A DNA stretch of 64,000 nucleotides from an uncultured Gallionellaceae bacterium. Lineage in GTDB: Bacteria > Pseudomonadota > Gammaproteobacteria > Burkholderiales > Gallionellaceae. The stretch is from positions 62,001-126,000 of the forward strand of contig CAINCU010000015.1 in assembly GCA_903847155.1 (NCBI GenBank). Reading direction: 5' to 3'. Each line of letters opens with the position of its first letter. Within the stretch, counting starts at the first letter, position 1. Below are positions 18,012 through 28,143 of the stretch, piece by piece. The translations under genes and the position numbers were made by a program. The notes under the pieces were generated by a model. The model had not been told where the DNA came from, made no database searches, and saw only the letters and a list, made by a program, of their open reading frames with translations.

Positions 18012-20687
18012 ATGACCGAACTCGACCGACTCCTCCCCCACACCCGCCATTGCAGCCGCTATCTCACGCGCTTGCTGGATGCCGAGCCGGAGTTGCTGCT
18101 CTGGCTGCGCGAACATTACCTTATCCCGTGCGACGAAAAGATCCTGCAAGCTTGGTCGAATGCGTTGCCTGCGAGCGATGAAGTGCAGTTGTCGCGCGCC
18201 TTGCGCCAGTTGCGCAAGCGCGTGATGCTGCATGTGCTGACGCGCGATTTGAACGGACTTTCCGGTCTCGCCGAAGTGATGCGCAGCATGACGGCATTGG
18301 CGGAAATCGCCGTGCGCCGCGCGCAACAGTTCGCCATGCAAGCGTTGATTGAACAATTCGGCCAACCCATCGGTTCCGACAGCGGCGCGGAGCAAGAACT
18401 GTTGGTGATCGGCATGGGCAAGTTGGGCGGCGGCGAACTGAACGTTTCTTCCGACATCGACCTGATCTTCGTTTATCCCGAAGACGGCGAGACCAACGGC
18501 GCGCGCCGCCTGAGCAACCATGAGTTTTTCAACCGCGTCGGGCGCAAGATGATCGCACTCATCAACGACCTTACCGCTGACGGCTACGTGTTCCGCGTGG
18601 ATATGCGCTTGCGTCCCTACGGTGACAGCGGCCCGCTCAGCATGAGTTTCACCGCACTGGAAGAATATTTGATGTCTCAAGGCCGTGAATGGGAGCGCTA
18701 CGCGTGGATCAAGGCGCGCGTCATTGCCCCGCAACAAAGCACTTACACTGCCGAACTGGAAAAGCTGGCGCAGCCATTCGTGTTCCGCAAATATCTTGAT
18801 TTCGGCGCATTCGATTCCATGCGCAAACTGCACGCGCAGATCCGCGCCGAAGTCGCGCGCCGCGACCGCCACCTCAACATCAAGCTGGGACGCGGCGGCA
18901 TCCGCGAGATCGAATTCATCGCGCAGGTATTTCAATTGATACGCGGCGGACGCGATGCCGCACTGCGCATCCGCCCCACGCAGCAGGTGTTGCACCAACT
19001 GGCGCTGGCCGGTGAACTGAGCGCGGAAGCCGTGGCACGTCTGGATCTAAGCTACATCTTCCTGCGCAATCTGGAACACCGCCTGCAATACCTCAACGAC
19101 CAGCAAACGCAGGAGTTGCCCGAAGATACTGAACAGCAAGCCATCATCGCCAGCGCCATGGGCTATGCCGATTACGCTGCTTTGCTCGCCGAACTGGCAC
19201 CGATCAGAGAATTCGTCAGCCAGCAATTCGACAGCGTGTTCGGCGAAAAACAGGAACAGACCGAAAGCTCATGGTGGCGCGACGACACGAATGTCGAAGA
19301 ATTCGCAGCCGCGCTCAGCGCACTCGGTTTCGGTGACTGCGCCAATCTGGCCGAAAGTTTGTTGCAGTTCCGTAACGGCAGCCGCTACCGCCAATTGCCC
19401 GACAGCAGCCGTCAGCGATTGGATGTACTGCTGCCGCGGCTGACTGAATTGTGCGCTGCGACCGACAACAAGGACGACGCGCTGCGCCGCACGCTCGCCA
19501 TTCTCGAAGCCATCGCGCGCCGCGCCTCCTACCTCGCATTTCTCGCCGAATATCCGCAAGCACAACCGCGACTGGTGCGACTGCTCGCGGCCAGCGCATG
19601 GGCGGGAGACTATCTCACGCAGCATCCCATCCTGCTCGACGAGTTACTGGATACCCGCGAGCTGTATGTCGCGCCGGACTGGGCGGCGCTGGATACGCAA
19701 CTCGCTTTGCAACTGGCAGCGCATGTCGGCGACATCGAACGCGAGATGGACGCGCTGCGCCAGTTCCAGCAGGCACAGACCTTCCACCTGCTGGCCATGG
19801 ATCTGCAAGGCCTGCTGCCGCTGGAAAAACTCAGCGACCACCTGTCCGATCTGGCCGACCTCATCCTGCGTCACGTGCTGCGTTTATGCTGGCGCGATGC
19901 GCGAAAGAAACACCGCGAACAGCCACAGTTCGCCATCATCGCTTACGGCAAACTGGGAGGACGCGAACTGGGTTACGCCTCGGATCTCGATCTGGTTTTC
20001 CTCTACAACGACGACCATCCCGATGCAGGCGAAAACTACGCGCGTCTCGGGCAACGTATCAACACCATGCTTTCCAGTTACACCTCATCCGGTCGCCTGT
20101 ACGAAGTGGATATGCGCCTGCGGCCCAACGGCGACAGCGGCTTGCTGGTCAGCTCCATCGAAGCCTTCGCCGACTATCAACGCAATCGCGCTTGGGTGTG
20201 GGAACATCAGGCATTGACTCGGGCACGCTTCTGCGCCGGAGATAGCGCAGTGGGAACGCAGTTCGGTTACATCCGCAATGATGTGCTACGCCAAGTACGC
20301 GACATCGAAAAACTCCGCAACGAAGTCGTTGAGATGCGCCAGAAAATGCACGACGGCCATCCAAACCGTACTACACTGTTCGACATCAAACAAGATAGCG
20401 GCGGCATGGTCGATATCGAATTTATGGTTCAATTTTTGGTGCTCGCCCATGCAGCACAACACCCCGAACTCACTGCAAACAGCGGCAATCTAGCGCTACT
20501 GGATACCGCCGCAAAATTGAAATTGATTGACAGTGCAACCTGCGACCAAGTGCGGTCACTATATCGCGAACTACGCCACGTGCAGCACCAGATGCGCCTC
20601 AATAACCAAACGCCCTGCCGCATCGAACATGGCAGACTGGACACCTCGGCGGCATTGGTCTTGTGGAAAACGTTGCTGGGCAAATAA
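18012..20687 (+). CDS. glnE: Bifunctional glutamine synthetase adenylyltransferase/deadenylase
   Basis: An 891-residue enzyme (from ATG 18012) that adenylylates and deadenylylates glutamine synthetase under PII control. Two nucleotidyltransferase centres are visible: KLGGGELNVSSDIDL about residue 140 (deadenylylase half) and KLGGRELGYASDLDLVFL about residue 640 (adenylylase half). Each is followed by RLRPxGDSGxL. An alternative ATG at 17979 lies in a repeat-like stretch and adds 11 residues. No strong ribosome site marks either. Divergent from yhdP, as is common in betaproteobacteria. Confidence 0.96.
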   Translation: MTELDRLLPHTRHCSRYLTRLLDAEPELLLWLREHYLIPCDEKILQAWSNALPASDEVQLSRALRQLRKRVMLHVLTRDLNGLSGLAEVMRSMTALAEIAVRRAQQFAMQALIEQFGQPIGSDSGAEQELLVIGMGKLGGGELNVSSDIDLIFVYPEDGETNGARRLSNHEFFNRVGRKMIALINDLTADGYVFRVDMRLRPYGDSGPLSMSFTALEEYLMSQGREWERYAWIKARVIAPQQSTYTAELEKLAQPFVFRKYLDFGAFDSMRKLHAQIRAEVARRDRHLNIKLGRGGIREIEFIAQVFQLIRGGRDAALRIRPTQQVLHQLALAGELSAEAVARLDLSYIFLRNLEHRLQYLNDQQTQELPEDTEQQAIIASAMGYADYAALLAELAPIREFVSQQFDSVFGEKQEQTESSWWRDDTNVEEFAAALSALGFGDCANLAESLLQFRNGSRYRQLPDSSRQRLDVLLPRLTELCAATDNKDDALRRTLAILEAIARRASYLAFLAEYPQAQPRLVRLLAASAWAGDYLTQHPILLDELLDTRELYVAPDWAALDTQLALQLAAHVGDIEREMDALRQFQQAQTFHLLAMDLQGLLPLEKLSDHLSDLADLILRHVLRLCWRDARKKHREQPQFAIIAYGKLGGRELGYASDLDLVFLYNDDHPDAGENYARLGQRINTMLSSYTSSGRLYEVDMRLRPNGDSGLLVSSIEAFADYQRNRAWVWEHQALTRARFCAGDSAVGTQFGYIRNDVLRQVRDIEKLRNEVVEMRQKMHDGHPNRTTLFDIKQDSGGMVDIEFMVQFLVLAHAAQHPELTANSGNLALLDTAAKLKLIDSATCDQVRSLYRELRHVQHQMRLNNQTPCRIEHGRLDTSAALVLWKTLLGK

Positions 20688-20796
20688 CTAGCGGGTGCGT
20701 ATTCTGTTGAAAACCACACCTGTAATGCACGGCTCTGAGGGAGCTGGGCGCGGGCAACCAAGCCGACTACCCAACAAACCAGTCAGAATAATGGTG

Positions 20797-22476
20797 TTAG
20801 ATTTTAAACACCTCAACCGCATTACGCATTTCATGAACCTTGCTTTCCAGATCGTTCGCCAGACCCAGCAAGCTTTGAGCTGCTCCGGAATTCTCTTCCG
20901 ACATTTGGGATACACGCTCGGTACTCTTCGCCAACTCAGTCGCAGCCGCATTCTGTTCCTCCAGTGCGGGGGCGATCTCGTCGATCACACTGCTCATTGC
21001 GCCAAAACTTGTTTGAATATTCTTGATTGAAGATTGTGCAGTTTCTGCATCGCCCACTCCTTGCCGGGTGGTTTTCACTACCTTGTCCATGCCAGCCAAG
21101 GCATGACTGGCCACTTCGCCAATCTTGGCTGACATCTGGTTAATTTCGTTGGTAGCACTGGCCGTGCGTTCTGCGAGCTTGCGCACTTCATCCGCTACCA
21201 CGGCAAAACCGCGGCCTTGTTCACCAGCCCGTGCCGCTTCGATGGCTGCGTTCAGCGCCAAAAGATTGGTCTGATCGGCAATCTCCTTGATGACTTTGAC
21301 CACATCGCTGATGCGTGAGGCATCTTCACCCAATCTTGAGACCTCTCCCGACGCAGTTTCGATCTCACGCGCAGTTTCCAACAGGCCAGTCACGGTCTTG
21401 TTTACCACTTTTGCACCTTCTTCCGCATAACTGCGCGAGTCGTTGGAGATGCGTTTGGCGTTCGCCCCCTGATCGCTGATATGTGTGGTGGATACGCTCA
21501 ATTCTTCGATGGCAGCAGCCATACTGGAGACGGAATCTGATTCGTGATTGACGTTTTCGGCGATCTGTTTGGCGGAGGTCGCCAGACTATCTGCCATGTC
21601 GCCGACTTCACTAATCTGATTTATCACTCCAGTGATCATCTCACGCAGTTTATTCTGCATCTGGTAAGCATTCGCCAACAGACTACCCGGCACGGGCTGC
21701 TTGACAGGTTGTTGCGAGAAATCCCCGGAGGACATGGTGTTAACTACTGCCGTAACTTCATTCGGGTCTCCGCCGAGTTGGCGCATGACTTGGCGGAGAA
21801 TGACGGTCGCGAGCAACGCTGATAGTACCAATGCAATCAACACCAAGGCTATGATGATATTGCGGCGTTGCGCATAATCTTCTTCTGCCAGTAGTAGCTT
21901 TTCTTTAGCTTTATTCTGGGTGAACTCAACAAATTTAACTCGCAGTTCATTGATCTGCTTTGTCAGTTCGCGATCAATTCCTGCCACCTTGGCATCGGAT
22001 TCAGTTGGGTTGCCCCGATGCGCATCAATTTGAGCCAAATATTTGTTGGAAATTTCCTTGTGTGTTGGCGCCAATGTTTCAAGACTGCTGATAAATTCCG
22101 AGAAGTCTTGTGCATGTCCAACAGACAGATTGTTAAGTCCCGTCACAGCAGCACGATACTGCTCTTCGAATCGATGCTGCACTGCAACGAATTCGTCTCG
22201 ATATTTTTTTAATTTTTCCGCATTATTTCCGCGCAACCATACATCTTTGGCAATCTTGGCTTCATTTATCACAGCGGAATTCAAAGCATTGATGTTTTCC
22301 ATCACTTCTATGTCCGAACTCAGTCGGGTGACATTTTCTTTCTGCGCAACCATCTCTCCACGCAATTCGATCAAGCCGAAAACAGCCATGCCCATGAGCA
22401 TGACAAAAGATACAAGCTCCAGCATCAGCAATTTGTTTTTTAAAGTCAGATTGGCAAACAAGATTTTTCCTTTCAT
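20797..22476 (-). CDS. Methyl-accepting chemotaxis protein
   Basis: A 559-residue chemoreceptor. Membrane segments are at residues ~13-33 and ~208-232 and flank a mostly helical periplasmic domain (about 175 residues, four-helix-bundle type). A HAMP-like linker and the conserved hairpin tip [20 protein letters not shown] follow. No CheR-binding pentapeptide ends the protein (ends VEVFKI). The ligand cannot be read from sequence. The ATG lies only 5 nt from a strong hairpin and has no clear Shine-Dalgarno site. Confidence 0.95.
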   Translation of the reverse strand: MKGKILFANLTLKNKLLMLELVSFVMLMGMAVFGLIELRGEMVAQKENVTRLSSDIEVMENINALNSAVINEAKIAKDVWLRGNNAEKLKKYRDEFVAVQHRFEEQYRAAVTGLNNLSVGHAQDFSEFISSLETLAPTHKEISNKYLAQIDAHRGNPTESDAKVAGIDRELTKQINELRVKFVEFTQNKAKEKLLLAEEDYAQRRNIIIALVLIALVLSALLATVILRQVMRQLGGDPNEVTAVVNTMSSGDFSQQPVKQPVPGSLLANAYQMQNKLREMITGVINQISEVGDMADSLATSAKQIAENVNHESDSVSSMAAAIEELSVSTTHISDQGANAKRISNDSRSYAEEGAKVVNKTVTGLLETAREIETASGEVSRLGEDASRISDVVKVIKEIADQTNLLALNAAIEAARAGEQGRGFAVVADEVRKLAERTASATNEINQMSAKIGEVASHALAGMDKVVKTTRQGVGDAETAQSSIKNIQTSFGAMSSVIDEIAPALEEQNAAATELAKSTERVSQMSEENSGAAQSLLGLANDLESKVHEMRNAVEVFKI

Positions 22477-22480
22477 TTTA

Positions 22481-22504
22481 TGGTGGCAATCAGAGTCGCC
22501 ACCA
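22481..22504 (-). promoter_or_regulatory. Leader hairpin directly upstream of chemoreceptor start
   Basis: TGGTGGC at 22481-22487 pairs with GCCACCA at 22498-22504 around a 10-nt loop. It ends only 4 nt before the chemoreceptor ATG, where a ribosome site would normally lie, so it may modulate translation. No T-run, so a terminator is unlikely. Confidence 0.5.
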
Positions 22505-22539
22505 TTTTGGGAACATCCTATATTACTGGGGTAAAACTC

Positions 22540-22566
22540 ATATCGGTATATATACAGAATACTTGA
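22540..22566 (-). promoter_or_regulatory. Candidate FliA (sigma-28) promoter for chemoreceptor
   Basis: On the minus strand TCAA, 15 nt, ACCGATAT is found, close to the sigma-28 pattern TAAA-N15-GCCGATAA used by flagellar and chemotaxis genes. It lies about 65 nt before the chemoreceptor start. A single-site match by eye in A+T-rich DNA, so only suggestive. Confidence 0.4.
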
Positions 22567-22867
22567 ACAGTAAGATTTTTCATCCTACGAATTAGGTCAG
22601 CAATAATTGAATTATTTTATGATGGGGTGTTTTCGATATTTTTATGAGCGCGTGAAAAATTAAGTGCCCCCCTGAATATACTTTCCGCAAATTATTAATG
22701 TATCCACTCGTTAATTCATATGAAAAAACTACCCCCAAGCAGCAGCCATTCAACACCGCTGAAATTAACTCGTTCGTTACAGTTGATTTACACCTGATCG
22801 CTTTCTGGCAACCAATTTTGCAGATCAACATTCGACATCAATGACCCGTACGGCAGCGGCCCTATTG
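22567..22867. other. Non-coding gap between HDOD and chemoreceptor genes
   Basis: A+T-rich DNA with no convincing gene. A minus-strand 79-codon frame (22592-22831) has no ribosome site or recognizable protein character. It probably holds the upstream part of the chemoreceptor promoter region. Confidence 0.6.
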
Positions 22868-23725
22868 TCAGAAATTCATAGCTGCCACTTGCTTGGCATG
22901 TTCTTGAACCTTAGCCCTGATCTCATCCCCCTTGAGTGGATCAATACCCAAGGCTAGCCACTCTTCAGCGGCAATATATGTCTGTACCGATTCAGCAATA
23001 CCCAAGGTAGGTAGTAGTTTTTCTGCCAGATTAGCCATGGCAACAAGCGGCTGTCCGACTGCTGCTCGTTCGTCGTTTGGGTTGTGGTGGTAACGCATCA
23101 CGGCAATGATAGGTTCCGGCAAATTCCAGTGGCGTCCCAGTTCAGCTCCCAGTTCGGAGTGATTCATCTCCAGCATTTCCGCTTCAATTTCTTCCACAGG
23201 GCATCCAGGTTCGGCGGCAAGACGGGTATGAAGTTGATTACTGAGCTGCGCGTCAATGTAATCCAGCACCAGGAAACCGATGTCGTGCAACAATCCGGCG
23301 AGATAGATTTCCTCCTCTGAGGGGCTGCGATCATTCGGCATGAAGCGAGCAAGAGTGTCCATCGTCATGGCAACAGCTAGGCTGTGTTTCCACAAGAAAT
23401 CGATATTGAGCAGAGTTTCCGATTTTCTTGATATGAAGGACATCATGGCGAAACTCAGCGCGATCATCTTGACACGCTTGCTCCCAAGCAATGTTGCCGC
23501 ATCTTTCAGCATCAGGATTTTTCGCCCTGTGCCAAACAACGGAGAATTGGACAAGCCGACTATCTTGGACAGAATGGGCGGGTCGTTTTTGATCAATTCG
23601 AGAAGGGCTCTCTCGCCTGCGTCGGTAGCTATTTTTAGCGATAGGATTTTCTGTGCGATGCTTGGGATCGCAGGCAGACAGTCAAGTTTATTGAGCGTTT
23701 GCCGCAGGTTTTTTGGGGGGTTCAC
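22868..23725 (-). CDS. HDOD-domain signalling protein (copy 1)
   Basis: A 285-residue single HDOD domain. The N-terminus LPAIPSIAQKILSL, IVGLSNSPLFGTG and LLGSKRVKMIALS are typical of the family, and the HD pair survives in AGLLHDIGFLVLDYI with a later MRYHHNP. HDOD proteins act in second-messenger and motility control, mostly as binding modules. It is clearly paralogous along its length to the gene at 48605. It lies between the chemoreceptor and the c-di-GMP protein gene on the same strand. Confidence 0.93.
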   Translation of the reverse strand: MNPPKNLRQTLNKLDCLPAIPSIAQKILSLKIATDAGERALLELIKNDPPILSKIVGLSNSPLFGTGRKILMLKDAATLLGSKRVKMIALSFAMMSFISRKSETLLNIDFLWKHSLAVAMTMDTLARFMPNDRSPSEEEIYLAGLLHDIGFLVLDYIDAQLSNQLHTRLAAEPGCPVEEIEAEMLEMNHSELGAELGRHWNLPEPIIAVMRYHHNPNDERAAVGQPLVAMANLAEKLLPTLGIAESVQTYIAAEEWLALGIDPLKGDEIRAKVQEHAKQVAAMNF

Positions 23726-23820
23726 AAAATATCCATTCAGTCAGATCGTTAATGATAAAGGCTGGAAATCCATTTCTCGCCGATACTTTTTTCACCTGGA
23801 GTTTTATACCAGGACTGGAA

Positions 23821-26800
23821 TCATCCGCCCCGCCAGCTCATCAGTTTATCAGCCGGCATCGGACGGGCGATGTAATAGCCTTGACCTAACTCGCAGCCCA
23901 TGTCGATCAGTAATTGGTAATGTTCCTCAGTCTCAATTCCTTCAGCCACAGTCTGACGACCAAATGCCCGCGCCAGGGCGATGATGCCCTGAACTATTGT
24001 CTTGTCCCCATTATCTTCCAGCATATCCCGCACGAAGGACTGGTCTATCTTGAGCACGTCAACCGGCAGGCCACTCAGGTAAGACAATGAGGAATAACCG
24101 GTGCCGAAATCATCCAGGGCAAATCGAACCCCGATCTCGCGGCACGACTCGATGATTCCTCTCACAATGGCGATGTCGTTGAGCGCTACCGTTTCCAGCA
24201 CTTCGATCTGAAGTTTGCCCACCGGCATGTCCGGGTAATGCGCGAGCTGCTGTTGCAGGCGTTCTACAAAATGGGGTGATTCCAGATGATAGCCTGAGAT
24301 GTTGATGCTGACCTCGATGTCCAGCCCTGTACTTCGCCAGTGATTCATCTGGGCGAGTGCTTTAGCGGTCACCCAATCTCCGACTTCAATGTCCAGATCG
24401 GTGTTCTCTATGTGATGAAGGAACTCCGCAGGGAGAAGCAGACCACGCTCAGGATGCCGCCAGCGGATCAAGGCTTCAGCGCCAATCAACTCTTTCGTGC
24501 GCAAGTTGATCTTGGGCTGATAGTACAGTTCAAACTGTCCTTGCTCCAGAGCGTGGCGGATGCTTTTCAGGAATGCGTGCTGGTCACGTGCGCGTCGATC
24601 AGGTGCAGGATCGTAAATATGGAAACGGTCCTTGCCTGATTGCTTTGCTACATACATGGCTTGGTCTGCATGGCGCAATAGCGTATCCGGGTCTTCGTCA
24701 TCCAGCGGATAGATGCTGACCCCGATGCTGGCGCTTATCGTAAGCGACTTGTTTTTGATGGTGATCGGATGTGCTATTGCTGCGAGGAGGCGATTAAGGA
24801 TCGTTAAGAATTCTTCGCCCTTCTCCAGACTAAGCAGCAATACCACGAACTCGTCTCCACCTATACGTGCAACGGTGTCCCCACCGCGTATGGTGTTCTC
24901 GATACGCTTGGCAACTTCGACCAATACCTTGTCACCCGCATCGTGTCCCATGGTGTCGTTGATAGGTTTGAAGCCGTCGAGATCGAGATAGCAGATTGCC
25001 ATCATGTTCTGCTCTCGCGCCGTTTGTGCGATTGCCTGTTTCATGCGGTCAGCCAGCAATATCCGGTTAGGAATGCCTGTTAGTGCATCGTAATTGGCAG
25101 CTAGGTTCAGTTCGGCCTCGTGCGCCTTGAGATGGCTGATGTCAGAAAATACGGCCACATAGCGCAGCACCTTGCCACCATTGTCGCAGATGGCTGAGAT
25201 CGAGATCAGTTCCGCATAAACTTCGCCGGACTTGCGCCGATTCCATATCTCCCCGCGCCAAGATCTTTCCTGATTCAGAGATTGCCACATACGGGCGAAA
25301 AAGGCATTGTCCTGGCGCCCCGAACTTAGGAAATTTGGATTTTTACCGATCACCTCCTCGTGACTGTAGCCGGTGATGCGGGTGAAAGCCGGATTCACTT
25401 CAATAATGACATTATTTGCATCGGTGATCAGAATGGCATCCTGTGTATTATCGAACACACTAGCGGTAATGCGCATAGCATCTTCCATATGCTTGCGATC
25501 GGTAATGTCAGCATGGATTCCGATCATCCGGATGGCACGCTGGTCTGCATCCCATTGCACAATCTTGCCGATGGATTGAATCCACTTCCAATCACCACAT
25601 TTTGTTAGACGGCGATACTCCATCGATGACGGCCCACCGTTCTGGACGCATGCTTGGAAGTTAGCAGCGACTGCATCACGGTCGTCAGGATGGATATTCT
25701 CTAGCCAAGTCGGCAGATCGGTTATAAATTCATCCTTATCGAAGCCAATCATCCTGATATATTCCGGGCTGACGACCACCTTCCCAGATCGCAGATCGAC
25801 ATCGAACCACCCTTGATTTGCAGCACTCATGGCGAGACGGAGCCGTTCTTCGCTTGCGCGCGCGGTTTCCTCCGCCTGTTTTAATTCTGTAATGTTGCGA
25901 GCTGTCGCATAAGTAGTGCCATCGTTTTTGTCGAAGTAGGCTGTCCACAACAGGGAAATTACCTTGCCATCCTTGCAGACAAATCGATTTTCAAAATTCA
26001 GGGATGGGCGAACAGCGACCTGGAGTTTCATTTCATCCGCAGTCCTTTGGCGATCCTCGGGCAGGATGAAATCCAGAAACGGCTTTGTAACGAGTTCGCT
26101 TTCTTCAAAGCCGAGTTGCTGTACGAGTGCTGGATTGACCTGTTTGAAACAACCAAATGGGTCAGCAATACACATTAGATCGGTTGAAAGCCGGAAGAAT
26201 CTGAAATACTGTTCCCGCTCCTGTTCCAAGCGCTTCCGCTCGGTGATGTCTGTGATGAAACCGTGCCAAAGAGTCGAGCCGTCCGCTTCCCGCTGAGGCA
26301 GCGCATCACTTAACAGCCAACACTCCATGTCGTCGTTAAACTTTACCCGAAATTCATGGTGCCACGGGGTCAAGTCTTGTGCTGATTCCTGAATAGATGC
26401 GGTGGCGGCGTCATAGTCATCTGGGTGAATTTTGGAAAACACTTTGGATGCATCTTCACGGGCCTCTTCGGGTGTTACGTGAAAAAGGTCGCGCACGCCC
26501 TCACTGGCGTACGGAAAGCGTGAATTGCCATCTGGCCACAACCGATACTGATAAACCATGCCGGGTACATTTGAAGTGACGTGCTGCAACAGTTCAGTAC
26601 TGGCAAGTAGTTGTGCCGTTCGTTCTATTACCTGAAGCTCGACGCTCTCATACGCCACCTTGGCCCGATGCTCGGCCAGACTCTGCATGGCGATTTGATG
26701 TGCGAGGCCGGAGAGCAGATTGAGGATGGCTGGTAGCTCCTCTTCGCTAATGATCGGCACCTCGGAAAGGGCCGCCAGGTAAGCTTCCTTGTCGAAACCG

Positions 26801-27339
26801 AATTCTGCCCTCTGGGCTTCAAAATAAGCCTGATTGGGCGGCGCAAGCAGGAACTGGCCGATGAACAGATTAGCGACATGCTGCCCTTCAATAACGATTG
26901 GCGAAGCACAGTCGGTAAGTCCATTGCAGCAGCGATAGATGGCGTAGGGTTTGCCTTCCTGCATTTCGCGCGAAAGATTTATATCACTTTCGAGGCAGCG
27001 CTGTAGAGTACCGGGGTTGACGCGATGAAAATCCATGCACAGGCGCTGCCAGTTCGACGAGGCCAGTACTTGCCCCTCCAAATCAATGATCGCCTGCGGC
27101 AAACCGACGACTTCCAGAAAGTTCTGGAAAATCGCGTTCATATGGCTGAAGTCGATCAGTTCTGCGAGATCAATGTTGCCTGACTGTGCAGGTTTGTCCT
27201 GTGCTACATTTTCCGGAGCATGATTCCAGTCCGCTTTAAGAGGGTCCTTCATCTGACCCACATCTGGTGAGCGGACGAACAGCGGAGACTTTGTCAACGA
27301 CTGAGGTTTGATCTTCTTTTTTACGTCATCTGCTGTCAA
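23821..27339 (-). CDS. PocR-PAS(x4)-GGDEF-EAL c-di-GMP protein
   Basis: A 1172-residue multidomain sensor. Order: a PocR-type sensory domain (~55-215, Cys-rich YRCCNGLTDC), four PAS domains (~250-370, 375-495, 500-620, 625-745), a GGDEF domain with intact GGDEF and an RGGD I-site exactly five residues before it, and an EAL domain with EALIRW, DDFGTGYSSL and VLKIDQSFV. Both the synthase and the phosphodiesterase motifs are intact, so net activity is not predictable. No membrane segments are seen, so it should be a soluble sensor. The PocR domain family binds small hydrocarbon derivatives or metals in some proteins; the ligand here is unknown. Confidence 0.95.
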   Translation of the reverse strand: MTADDVKKKIKPQSLTKSPLFVRSPDVGQMKDPLKADWNHAPENVAQDKPAQSGNIDLAELIDFSHMNAIFQNFLEVVGLPQAIIDLEGQVLASSNWQRLCMDFHRVNPGTLQRCLESDINLSREMQEGKPYAIYRCCNGLTDCASPIVIEGQHVANLFIGQFLLAPPNQAYFEAQRAEFGFDKEAYLAALSEVPIISEEELPAILNLLSGLAHQIAMQSLAEHRAKVAYESVELQVIERTAQLLASTELLQHVTSNVPGMVYQYRLWPDGNSRFPYASEGVRDLFHVTPEEAREDASKVFSKIHPDDYDAATASIQESAQDLTPWHHEFRVKFNDDMECWLLSDALPQREADGSTLWHGFITDITERKRLEQEREQYFRFFRLSTDLMCIADPFGCFKQVNPALVQQLGFEESELVTKPFLDFILPEDRQRTADEMKLQVAVRPSLNFENRFVCKDGKVISLLWTAYFDKNDGTTYATARNITELKQAEETARASEERLRLAMSAANQGWFDVDLRSGKVVVSPEYIRMIGFDKDEFITDLPTWLENIHPDDRDAVAANFQACVQNGGPSSMEYRRLTKCGDWKWIQSIGKIVQWDADQRAIRMIGIHADITDRKHMEDAMRITASVFDNTQDAILITDANNVIIEVNPAFTRITGYSHEEVIGKNPNFLSSGRQDNAFFARMWQSLNQERSWRGEIWNRRKSGEVYAELISISAICDNGGKVLRYVAVFSDISHLKAHEAELNLAANYDALTGIPNRILLADRMKQAIAQTAREQNMMAICYLDLDGFKPINDTMGHDAGDKVLVEVAKRIENTIRGGDTVARIGGDEFVVLLLSLEKGEEFLTILNRLLAAIAHPITIKNKSLTISASIGVSIYPLDDEDPDTLLRHADQAMYVAKQSGKDRFHIYDPAPDRRARDQHAFLKSIRHALEQGQFELYYQPKINLRTKELIGAEALIRWRHPERGLLLPAEFLHHIENTDLDIEVGDWVTAKALAQMNHWRSTGLDIEVSINISGYHLESPHFVERLQQQLAHYPDMPVGKLQIEVLETVALNDIAIVRGIIESCREIGVRFALDDFGTGYSSLSYLSGLPVDVLKIDQSFVRDMLEDNGDKTIVQGIIALARAFGRQTVAEGIETEEHYQLLIDMGCELGQGYYIARPMPADKLMSWRGG

Positions 27340-27643
27340 GATTCCACCGCGTCACTAAGTCTAAGCATTCAAAAATTGCACGCTGACCATTAAACCTCCG
27401 CTTAATATATTCTATATTTTCTATAAAACGTACGATTTAGGCAGGTTGTGAATACCTGAGAGTGGTAAACAAAACTCAATTCACTTAAACAATAAGGGTT
27501 GAAAGACCGTTCATCGCTATTGCGTCAATTATTCTGTAAACAATATGCTGAAACTCGGTGCAAAAGTATACACTTTTTCGTCACTCGAAATATTTGCTTT
27601 AGACACCCAGTTGCCTAGGCACCGGCACTTCGCTCCTAGCCGT
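27340..27643. other. A+T-rich gap at left edge of accessory island
   Basis: No gene supported. A minus frame at 27529-27792 is a shadow of the better-supported gene at 27644-27871. The region contains the upstream signals of the c-di-GMP gene. Confidence 0.55.
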
Positions 27644-27871
27644 CTATTTTTTGATTTTCTTTCTTGAGCCTTCGCTTTCCATGAGGGTAGCAAATTTTTC
27701 CCAAGACAAACGGTGTTTGTTAACACTGTTGCTTGCAGAAACCCATTCGATGTTGCCTTTGCTGATAAGTAGCTCGCCCGACTTGGCACCATCAGACTTT
27801 ATCTCGAACATCACATCGTTGGAGTGAACGAACTTCTGCGAAATTTTGAAGAAAAAGTCATGTGTTGCCAT
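27644..27871 (-). CDS. Small conserved-looking hypothetical protein (75 aa)
   Basis: Predicted soluble 75-residue protein, MATHDFFFKISQKF then FEIKSDGAKSGELLISKG and a basic tail ending SRKKIKK. The pattern of FEIxSDG, GELxxSKGxIEW and LSWEKFxxLME recalls a small bacterial family of unknown function that I have seen but cannot name. MATH at 27871 is preferred to the upstream frame start, though no strong ribosome site is present. It diverges from the three-gene cassette that follows. Confidence 0.55.
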   Translation of the reverse strand: MATHDFFFKISQKFVHSNDVMFEIKSDGAKSGELLISKGNIEWVSASNSVNKHRLSWEKFATLMESEGSRKKIKK

Positions 27872-27912
27872 TACCATCAGGCCGGAGTTCGGCCATAGGA
27901 GACTCATTGAGT

Positions 27913-28077
27913 ATGGCTCAGGTTAAAGGGCAGAAATCAGGTGGAAAGCAGTCGTTGCCTTCGATGATGTACGCTTGCTCCTTGGAAAGTTGCGGTGAAG
28001 TGTTTGACCCCCATTCAGTGAAAAGGATACACTGCCTCCTCCACGCCGTACGGAGTGGCGCGCAACTTGTTGCCTGA
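27913..28077 (+). CDS. Possible 54-aa zinc-finger-like microprotein
   Basis: A short frame with GGAG 11-14 nt before the ATG. It contains YACSLESCGEVF and IHC, a loose C-x4-C...C pattern like a small zinc knuckle. Low certainty: the frame is short, and it precedes the three-gene cassette by only 66 bp. Confidence 0.3.
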   Translation: MAQVKGQKSGGKQSLPSMMYACSLESCGEVFDPHSVKRIHCLLHAVRSGAQLVA

Positions 28078-28143
28078 TAAATAAAATATCACTTTTTATC
28101 ATCAGGCTTGTCGTGAATATTTGGAAATTTAAGAGGCATCGTT

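Noticed and set aside
22592-22831. 79-codon minus frame between HDOD and chemoreceptor
   Set aside because: No ribosome site and A+T-rich composition; better explained as non-coding.
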